Below are positions 57,859 to 64,000 of a DNA stretch of 64,000 nucleotides, one piece after another. Under the pieces are notes generated by a model. It was not told where the DNA came from and did not search any database. It was given only the letters and a program-made list of their open reading frames with translations. The position numbers and the translations under genes are program-made. Where the stretch lies: NCBI GenBank assembly GCA_030153045.1, contig JASLID010000025.1:1-64000 (forward strand), read 5' to 3'. The stretch is from Flavobacterium sp. (lineage in GTDB: Bacteria; Bacteroidota; Bacteroidia; Flavobacteriales; Flavobacteriaceae). The stretch's first letter is position 1. The number at the start of each line of letters is the position of its first letter.

Positions 57859-58863
57859 ATGAGTCAAAAAACACGAATTGCTATAAATGGTTTTGGAAGA
57901 ATTGGTCGGAACTTATTCCGCTTATTATTAAATCATCCTACTATTGAAATTGTCGCTATTAATGACATTGCCGACAATAGAACGATGGCACATTTATTAA
58001 AATACGATAGTATTCACGGGGTTTTACAACAAGATATTTCGTTTGATGACAATTCGATTATTGTTGACAATAAACACTACACTTTTTTTCACGAAAGTGA
58101 CATCTCAAACCTAAACTGGGGGAATGAAAATATTGATTTTGTAGTAGAATCGACAGGTAAATATAAAACTTTCGAAGACATTCACAAACACATCGAAGCA
58201 GGCGCTAAAAAAGTCATTTTATCGGCTCCAGCCGAAGTGGAAAATATAAAAACGGTTGTTTTAGGTGTCAATGAACACATTTTAGATGGTTCCGAGATCA
58301 TTGTTTCAAACGCAAGTTGTACGACTAACAATGCGGCACCCATGATAAAGGTGATTCAGGATTTGTGTGGTATCGAACAAGCTTATATCACTACTGTCCA
58401 CTCCTACACTACAGATCAAAGTTTACACGATCAGCCACATAAAGATTTGCGAAGAGCGCGTGGTGCATCGCAATCCATTGTACCTACAACTACTGGCGCT
58501 GCTAAAGCATTAACCAAAATATTTCCTGATTTAGAAGGCAAAATGGGAGGTTGTGGCATACGTGTTCCAGTTCCTGATGGTTCGCTGACTGATATTACAT
58601 TCAACGTAAAACGTGAAGTTACCATTGAAGAAATAAACTTAACCTTCAAAAAAGCTGCAGAGACCAACTTAAAAGGGATTTTAGCATATACTGAAGACCC
58701 TATTGTTTCGGTAGATATTATTGGAAATCAAAACTCTTGCCTGTTCGATGCACAACTGACTTCAGTTATCGATAAAATGGTCAAAGTAGTGGGCTGGTAC
58801 GATAATGAAATAGGCTATTCATCAAGAATTATTGATTTAATTTCACACATAATTAGAAAATAG
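57859..58863 (+). CDS. gap: Type I glyceraldehyde-3-phosphate dehydrogenase
   Basis: The 334-aa product has the NAD-binding INGFGRIGRNLFRLL (8-22). The catalytic Cys is in VSNASCTTNNAAPMIKVI (Cys about 154), the catalytic His in TTVHSYTTDQ, and RRARGASQSIVPTTTGAAKAL, CGIRVPVPDGSLTDITF and WYDNEIGYSSRI follow. Acts in glycolysis and gluconeogenesis. The NAD-binding Asp is present (INDIADNRTMAHLLKYDSIHG). It is 16 nt after lipA, so probably co-transcribed. Confidence 0.95.
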   Translation: MSQKTRIAINGFGRIGRNLFRLLLNHPTIEIVAINDIADNRTMAHLLKYDSIHGVLQQDISFDDNSIIVDNKHYTFFHESDISNLNWGNENIDFVVESTGKYKTFEDIHKHIEAGAKKVILSAPAEVENIKTVVLGVNEHILDGSEIIVSNASCTTNNAAPMIKVIQDLCGIEQAYITTVHSYTTDQSLHDQPHKDLRRARGASQSIVPTTTGAAKALTKIFPDLEGKMGGCGIRVPVPDGSLTDITFNVKREVTIEEINLTFKKAAETNLKGILAYTEDPIVSVDIIGNQNSCLFDAQLTSVIDKMVKVVGWYDNEIGYSSRIIDLISHIIRK

Positions 58864-58896
58864 CTATATTTAGAGTGTTTTTACAGAATCAAACAC

Positions 58897-61098
58897 ATGC
58901 AAAAACGTATCTTACTATTTTTAATTTTTATCTTCTCAGCTTTTGTTAATGCTCAAGACAATAAAGTTGTAAAAGGTAAGGTTGATAGTGCCTATATTTA
59001 TGCTGAAACTGCAAATTTTCACAAAAAAAACAAAATCTTCGATAAAGCATTAGAAAGTGCTAACAAATCAATTCAATTTTCAAAGAACACCAAAAACAAT
59101 ACTTCATTAGCCAATGGATATTTTACTTTGGCATTAATTTATATTGACTTAAAAAAATATGATGACGCCATTGAGAGATTAATAAGAGCCGTATCTATTT
59201 TAAACACATTAGAACCCAGCTCAAAAATCGCACTTTCTTACTACAACCTTGGTTTGTGCTATATGCATAAAGAGAATTATAATAGAGCCGAATCGTATTT
59301 CGACAAAGCCAATTCTGTTTACGAAAGCATCGATTTATCGAATGCAAAAAGTATGGTAAATCTTCAAAAAGCGCTTCTGTATATCGAGAAAAATGAAATA
59401 GATATTGCCGAAAAAACTTTAGCTGAAATTGCAAGCTCACCAAAAGGGAAAGATTCTTTCGAGCTTCAAGCTGAAGCTTTATACCATTTGGGAGAAATGA
59501 AAACCAAAGCTAAGGCTAACAATCTGGCATTAAATTATTTAAAAAGAGCTTACGAAATAAGTGTAGAAAATAATAATGTAGAGCAGCAACTAAAAATCTC
59601 TAAAAAACTGAGTGAGGTATACGATCAAATGTCGTTGACAAATAATTCGCTTACTTTTCTAAAAATTCACTCCAAACTAAAAGACTCATTAGAAGCAATT
59701 TCTGAATCTCAAAATCAAAATCTGGTGACAGAAAGAGTAAAGATTAATGATATCATGTCTGAAATGGAAAAACTGGGCAAAGACAAAAAGCAACAAGAAA
59801 AAGCCAGTAAATTTTCGAAGCTCATTAATATTTTAAGTATTGCTTTAATCACTATTCTATCCCTTTTAAGTTTATCATTATATAAAAACAATATCATTCG
59901 AAATAAATCAAACGAATTATTAAAGGAGAAAAACAACGAGCTGGAAGAAGCCAAAGAGCGGATTGAAAAGGCCAGTCAGGCGCGTGCTGAATTTTTATCG
60001 ACAGTAAGCCACGAACTGCGAACCCCTTTAAATGCTATTAATGGGATTTCACACATTTTACTGGAAGACAAACCCAAGGCAAGCCAAATAGAATATTTGA
60101 AATCATTGAAATTTTCTGGAAATTACCTACTGACTTATATTAATGAAATTCTCGAAATTAACCGAATTGAATCTAACAATATCGAACTGGAAAACATCAA
60201 TTTTAATTTTAAAGAATTACTTCATAACATTCAAAATTCGCTTAAAGAACAAGCTAGTCAGAATAATAATAATTTCATCTTGAACATAGATAAGGACGCT
60301 CCCGAATTTTTAATTGGCGATCCTACAAAACTGTCACAAATTTTCATCAACTTAATTAATAATGCTTTAAAATTTACCGAAAACGGAACCATTACTGTAA
60401 ATAGTATTCTTATTAATAAAAGTACTGAGTATTGTGATCTGAAATTTGAAGTTAACGATACTGGAATTGGAATCCCTAAAGACAAGCAAGACTCTATTTT
60501 TGAAAGTTTTTCTCAAGGATCTGTAGAAATTAATCGTAAATATGGAGGTACAGGTCTTGGACTAACCATCGTTAAACGACTTGTAGACTTGATGGGTGGA
60601 AAAATAATGGTAAATAGTGATGTTGGGGTAGGCTCTAGCTTTAGCTTTAACCTTAATTTTAAAATAGGAAAAGCCATGGCTCCTTCAACAATGAACAATA
60701 TAATTGACGAGAAAGTATTTATTAACAAGAAAGTTTTATTGGTTGAAGACAACAAAATTAATCAAATGATTACCAAAAAAATTCTGGAGAAAAAACGAAT
60801 GGTTTGCGAACTATGCGAAACAGGGGAAGATGCTGTTCTAAGAATGAAAAACAATAAATACGATTTGGTTTTAATGGATGTGCACTTACCAGGAATAAAC
60901 GGAACAATTGCCACCGAAGAAATCAGAAAATTTGACAATCACACTCCTATCATTGCCTTAACCGCTATTTCATTAAATGAAAACAGAGAAATGTTAATGT
61001 CTTTTGGAATGAACGATGTAATTACCAAACCGTTTAATCCCGATCATTTTTACAAAACAATCGAGATCAACCTGACGTTGGAAACTAATACTGTGTAA
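58897..61098 (+). CDS. TPR-containing hybrid histidine kinase
   Basis: The 733-aa product has a signal peptide (residues 1-19). Periplasmic TPRs follow (about 30-255; ALSYYNLGLCYMHKENYNRAESYFDKA and similar), then one transmembrane helix (about 306-328), a coiled coil, HisKA with FLSTVSHELRTPLNAINGI (His about 371), and HATPase_c (NLINNALKFTENG; DTGIGIPKD; GGTGLGLTIVKRL). A C-terminal receiver carries VLLVEDNKINQMI and phospho-Asp in LVLMDVHLPGING (about 660). No partner regulator is adjacent. Its last 14 bases overlap the convergent purine-nucleoside phosphorylase gene. Confidence 0.93.
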   Translation: MQKRILLFLIFIFSAFVNAQDNKVVKGKVDSAYIYAETANFHKKNKIFDKALESANKSIQFSKNTKNNTSLANGYFTLALIYIDLKKYDDAIERLIRAVSILNTLEPSSKIALSYYNLGLCYMHKENYNRAESYFDKANSVYESIDLSNAKSMVNLQKALLYIEKNEIDIAEKTLAEIASSPKGKDSFELQAEALYHLGEMKTKAKANNLALNYLKRAYEISVENNNVEQQLKISKKLSEVYDQMSLTNNSLTFLKIHSKLKDSLEAISESQNQNLVTERVKINDIMSEMEKLGKDKKQQEKASKFSKLINILSIALITILSLLSLSLYKNNIIRNKSNELLKEKNNELEEAKERIEKASQARAEFLSTVSHELRTPLNAINGISHILLEDKPKASQIEYLKSLKFSGNYLLTYINEILEINRIESNNIELENINFNFKELLHNIQNSLKEQASQNNNNFILNIDKDAPEFLIGDPTKLSQIFINLINNALKFTENGTITVNSILINKSTEYCDLKFEVNDTGIGIPKDKQDSIFESFSQGSVEINRKYGGTGLGLTIVKRLVDLMGGKIMVNSDVGVGSSFSFNLNFKIGKAMAPSTMNNIIDEKVFINKKVLLVEDNKINQMITKKILEKKRMVCELCETGEDAVLRMKNNKYDLVLMDVHLPGINGTIATEEIRKFDNHTPIIALTAISLNENREMLMSFGMNDVITKPFNPDHFYKTIEINLTLETNTV

Positions 61099-61897
61099 TT
61101 AATTCTTTAATCAAACTTCTTACGTTTGGTTCTGCTCCTTTAGCTGCTTCAAGTACTTCTTCATGTGTTATAGAATCGATACTTTCTTCATTACCCATAT
61201 CAGTAATTACAGAAATTCCGAAAGTTTCCATATCCATATGTCTGGCTACGATTACTTCTGGAACGGTTGACATCCCTACGCAATCGGCACCTAAAAGTTT
61301 TACCATTCTGTATTCTGAAAGAGTTTCAAAAGTAGGTCCTTGAATTCCAAGATAAACCCCATCACGAACTTCTATATTTAAGTCGGAAGCAATTTCTTTG
61401 GCTTTAGCCATCATTTTTCTACTGTATGGCTCACTCATATTAACGAATCGAGGTCCAAAACGCTCTTCATTTTTACCTCTCAACGGGTGTTCAGGCATAA
61501 AATTAATGTGATCTTTAATAATCACGATCGAACCTACTCTATAAGTAGCATTTACACCTCCCGAAGCATTAGAAACGATTAACTTTTTTACACCAAGGTT
61601 TTTCATAACACGAACCGGGAAAGTAACCTGTTTCATATCATACCCTTCATAAAAATGAAAACGCCCTTGCATAGCCACCACTTTTTTACCGTTGATGACC
61701 CCAAAAACCAAAGCTCCTTTGTGTCCTTGCACCGTCGAAACTGGAAAATTAGGAATTTCGCTGTAAGGCAAAATAAATTCAATTTCCATATCGTTAGTAA
61801 ATCCACCCAAACCAGAACCTAAGATTACTCCGTATTCAGGATTAAAATTGGTTTTATTTAAAATATAATCAGCTGTTTCTTCTACTTGTTCCCACAT
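61085..61897 (-). CDS. Purine-nucleoside phosphorylase
   Basis: The 270-aa product is a trimeric-type PNP of purine salvage. The phosphate-binding motif is GVILGSGLGGF (about 19-29), with VQGHKGALVFG and FHFYEGYDMKQVTFPVRV. SNASGGVNATYRVGSIVIIKDHINFM is at about 108-133. The purine-binding region is GPTFETLSEYRMVKLLGADCVGMSTVPEVIVARHMDM (about 186-222). The start overlaps the 3' end of lpxK by 29 nt, so both are on one transcript. Convergent with the TPR kinase. Confidence 0.94.
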   Translation of the reverse strand: MWEQVEETADYILNKTNFNPEYGVILGSGLGGFTNDMEIEFILPYSEIPNFPVSTVQGHKGALVFGVINGKKVVAMQGRFHFYEGYDMKQVTFPVRVMKNLGVKKLIVSNASGGVNATYRVGSIVIIKDHINFMPEHPLRGKNEERFGPRFVNMSEPYSRKMMAKAKEIASDLNIEVRDGVYLGIQGPTFETLSEYRMVKLLGADCVGMSTVPEVIVARHMDMETFGISVITDMGNEESIDSITHEEVLEAAKGAEPNVRSLIKELITQY

Positions 61898-62888
61898 AAT
61901 CTAAAATCATTTTATCAAAATCGTTACTACTGTTTACAAACGAACTTTTTATAGGCAAATAAAACAATTGCGCAGTTGGCAATTTGTCTTTTAAACGCAC
62001 GAAATCTTTTTCGGTTGTAATAATTTTTCTTCCGTTGGCTTTCTCTAAAATCAGTTGAATATCTTTTTCTGAGAAATTATGATGGTCAGAAAAAACAATA
62101 CTGTCAATTTTTGAAGCTTGCAAATATGCAAAAAAAGGTTCTGGTTTTGCAATTCCAGCGACAACTAATTTATCAACAAACTGAATTTCATCAAACGCGA
62201 TTTTCCCATTTTCAGAATAAATCCAATCATCATATTCAATAAACGTGAAGAATACAGGTTTGTCCACTCCTACTTTCTTCACAATTTCAGCTTGAGCCTC
62301 TTCCGAAATATCTTTGGGACATTTTGTAATAATTATTGCATCCGCACGATTTACACCGCTCCTGCTTTCTCTAAGATTCCCTGTGGGTAACATCAAATCG
62401 TTGTAAAACAAATCATCAAAGGAAGTCAGCATAATATAAAAACCGGCTTTTACTTTTCGGTGCTGAAAAGCATCATCTAATAAGATAATTTGTGGTTTTA
62501 CATTAGACTGTAATAATTGTTCAATCCCATTTTTACGGTTGGCATCGACAGCTACTTGAATGCTTTTAAATTTTTGATAAAATTGAAATGGTTCATCGCC
62601 TAAAATTTCAGCGTTAGACTTCTCATCGGCTAAAACAAATCCTTCCGATTTTCGCTTATACCCACGACTCAAAGTAGCCACACGATATTGATTGGACAAT
62701 AATCGTATTAAATATTCTATTTGTGGTGTCTTTCCGGTTCCACCAACACTTAGATTACCCACAGCAATTATGGGCAAATCAAACGAATACGATTTTAAAA
62801 TACCCTTATCGAACAAAAAATTACGGATACTGGTTATAAGACCATATAAAATAGCGAAAGGGAAAAGTATTTTTCTCAAGAAATTCAT
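61869..62888 (-). CDS. lpxK: Tetraacyldisaccharide 4'-kinase
   Basis: I chose the ATG at 62888 (339 aa, MNFLRKILFPFAILYGLI); the open frame runs 46 codons further upstream but that part lies in the leader shared with the divergent Nif3-like gene. The product phosphorylates the lipid A disaccharide at the inner membrane. An N-terminal membrane helix (about 6-24) precedes the P-loop VGNLSVGGTGKTP (about 47-59), LSRGYKRKSEGFVL, GDEPFQFYQKF, LDDAFQHRKVKAGF and FSDHHNFSEKDI. Confidence 0.94.
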   Translation of the reverse strand: MNFLRKILFPFAILYGLITSIRNFLFDKGILKSYSFDLPIIAVGNLSVGGTGKTPQIEYLIRLLSNQYRVATLSRGYKRKSEGFVLADEKSNAEILGDEPFQFYQKFKSIQVAVDANRKNGIEQLLQSNVKPQIILLDDAFQHRKVKAGFYIMLTSFDDLFYNDLMLPTGNLRESRSGVNRADAIIITKCPKDISEEAQAEIVKKVGVDKPVFFTFIEYDDWIYSENGKIAFDEIQFVDKLVVAGIAKPEPFFAYLQASKIDSIVFSDHHNFSEKDIQLILEKANGRKIITTEKDFVRLKDKLPTAQLFYLPIKSSFVNSSNDFDKMILDYVGTSRRNS

Positions 62889-63006
62889 CTTACGAAAGTA
62901 GGATTTTTTATCTTTATATAAAAAGTTGATTGGTTTATTCGTTAATTTGTTTATCGAAAAAATAGAATAAAATCGAAGATTAACGAATACCAAAAAAATA
63001 TAATCA

Positions 63007-64000
63007 GTGAGTACTATTAAAGACATAATTGCTGTTCTAGAACAAATGGCGCCTCTAGCCTACGCCGAAGATTTTGACAACGTAGGTTTGCTGGTTGGCG
63101 ATACGAATAATGAAGCCACTGGTGTTTTAGTCTGCCATGACGCATTGGAAACCGTAATTGACGAAGCCATTTCTAATAAATGTAATTTAGTTGTATGCTT
63201 TCATCCCATTTTGTTTTCCGGAATTAAAAAAATTACGGGTAAAAATTATGTTGAACGAGCCGTTATCAAAGCCATCAAAAATGATATTGCCATTTATGCC
63301 GTTCATACTGCTTTAGACAACCATCAAAATGGTGTCAATAAAATTTTCTGTGATGCATTGGGATTAATAAACACTAAAATTTTAGTGCCAAAGCAAAATT
63401 TTATTCAAAAATTAGTCACCTATACGATTGCCGAAAATGCAGGACAACTTCGTAATGCACTATTTGATGCTGGTGCGGGGAAAATAGGTAATTATGAAGA
63501 TTGTAGTTTCAATTCGAAAGGAATAGGAACATATATGGGTAACGAAAATAGCAACCCCGAAATTGGGGAGCGCTTTGAATTTGTGGAGGCCGATGAAATC
63601 AAAATCGAAGTGGTTTTCGAAAAACATTTGCAAAGTAAAATCCTGAAAGCTTTATTTTCCAATCATGTATACGAAGAAATAGCTTACGAAGTTTACGATT
63701 TGCAAAATACGCATCAAAATATTGGATTAGGTATGATTGGAGAACTTTCAACCGAAATGAAAGAAATAGATTTCCTAAACATGGTGAAGGAAAAAATGCA
63801 TTGTGAAGCCATAAGACACACACAGTTATTAGGCAAACCAATTAAAAAAGTAGCCGTTTTAGGAGGTTCAGGAAGTTACGCCATAAAAAATGCTATTCAG
63901 GCTGGAGCTGATGCTTTTTTGACCGCCGATTTAAAATACCACAACTTCTATGAAGCTGAAAATCAGCTATTATTAGCCGATATTGGTCATTTTGAAAGCG
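63007..64000 (+). CDS. Nif3-like dinuclear metal-centre protein (truncated by the window)
   Basis: The frame opens at GTG 63007 (MSTIKDIIAVLEQMAPLAYA) and is still open at the window end, giving 331 residues of an expected 360 or so. Family motifs are AEDFDNVGLLVGD (about 20-32), VCHDALETVIDEA, LVVCFHPILFSGIKKI (metal-binding His), IAIYAVHTALDNHQNGVN (about 97-114; HTxxD) and, at the end, ADLKYHNFYEAENQLLLADIGHFES, with the last metal ligands. It contains the central insert seen in the long YqfO-type members. Function is not established. It is divergent from lpxK. Confidence 0.93.
   Translation, partial: MSTIKDIIAVLEQMAPLAYAEDFDNVGLLVGDTNNEATGVLVCHDALETVIDEAISNKCNLVVCFHPILFSGIKKITGKNYVERAVIKAIKNDIAIYAVHTALDNHQNGVNKIFCDALGLINTKILVPKQNFIQKLVTYTIAENAGQLRNALFDAGAGKIGNYEDCSFNSKGIGTYMGNENSNPEIGERFEFVEADEIKIEVVFEKHLQSKILKALFSNHVYEEIAYEVYDLQNTHQNIGLGMIGELSTEMKEIDFLNMVKEKMHCEAIRHTQLLGKPIKKVAVLGGSGSYAIKNAIQAGADAFLTADLKYHNFYEAENQLLLADIGHFES

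Noticed and set aside
62889..63026. 46-residue N-terminal extension of LpxK
   Set aside because: The family starts near MNFLRKILFPFAILYG, and the extension covers the leader of the divergent Nif3-like gene.
1..64000. CRISPR array
   Set aside because: No regularly spaced direct repeats of 25-40 bp and no cas-like genes were seen.

Overview
This window looks like a chromosomal segment of a Flavobacterium-like member of the Bacteroidota. The DNA is AT-rich, several promoters carry the Bacteroidota -7 element (TAnnTTTG), ribosome-binding regions are A-rich rather than Shine-Dalgarno-like, one protein has a type IX secretion sorting domain, and the core genes (split methylmalonyl-CoA mutase, long LepB, paired rhomboids, ribH next to a TPR membrane protein) are typical of that group. 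No database search was run; product names come from recognisable motifs and architectures.

Layout. 1-242: the 3' part of tRNA-Pro and a small structured element with its own terminator. 359-2194: an outer-membrane beta-barrel protein. 2227-14185: a minus-strand stress or envelope block with CsbD, YtxH, a porin, small membrane proteins, a low-affinity iron permease family protein, a DUF4382 lipoprotein, an MCE/Mla-type lipid transport set, an AI-2E family transporter, and an AraC regulator / hybrid kinase / response regulator operon. Four promoters in this block share a 36-bp element at a fixed distance from the -7 box, which points to one regulon. 14556-21195: udk, divIC/ftsB, a secreted delta-60 repeat protein and methylmalonyl-CoA mutase (mutA, a small secreted protein, mutB).

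21339-25948 is the most unusual part: a tightly coupled three-gene operon encoding a C5 cytosine methyltransferase, an 828-residue protein with two different GHKL ATPase modules (MORC/Hsp90-like at the N-terminus, histidine-kinase-like at the C-terminus), and a receiver-domain protein whose C-terminus carries an R-x4-H motif as in HEPN ribonucleases. No restriction nuclease is visible. I propose it as a candidate defence or RNA-damage system that joins DNA-modification sensing to a phosphorelay-like switch. The convergent neighbours at 26015-28618 are a TPR protein, the release factor PrfH and an RtcB RNA ligase, a pair known for rescue and repair of damaged ribosomes.

28740-32570 holds a small independent transcription unit, a methyltransferase, a small dimeric-barrel-like protein, an aminotransferase and a dienoyl-CoA reductase-like SDR. 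32673-37918 holds parA, parB, a DUF5683 protein, dapB, lepB and a WbqC protein. 37915-44142 (minus) holds an exonuclease-phosphatase family protein, two rhomboid proteases, mutL, ribH and a TPR protein. 44283-58863 (plus) holds recF, a rhodanese-thioredoxin lipoprotein, glycosyltransferases, an asparagine synthase, murB, a sigma factor, an MFS transporter, tonB, lipA and gapdh. 58897-64000 holds a TPR hybrid histidine kinase, purine nucleoside phosphorylase, lpxK and a truncated Nif3-like gene. Two copies of a dispersed flavobacterial-type intergenic repeat lie at 15181 and 32491.
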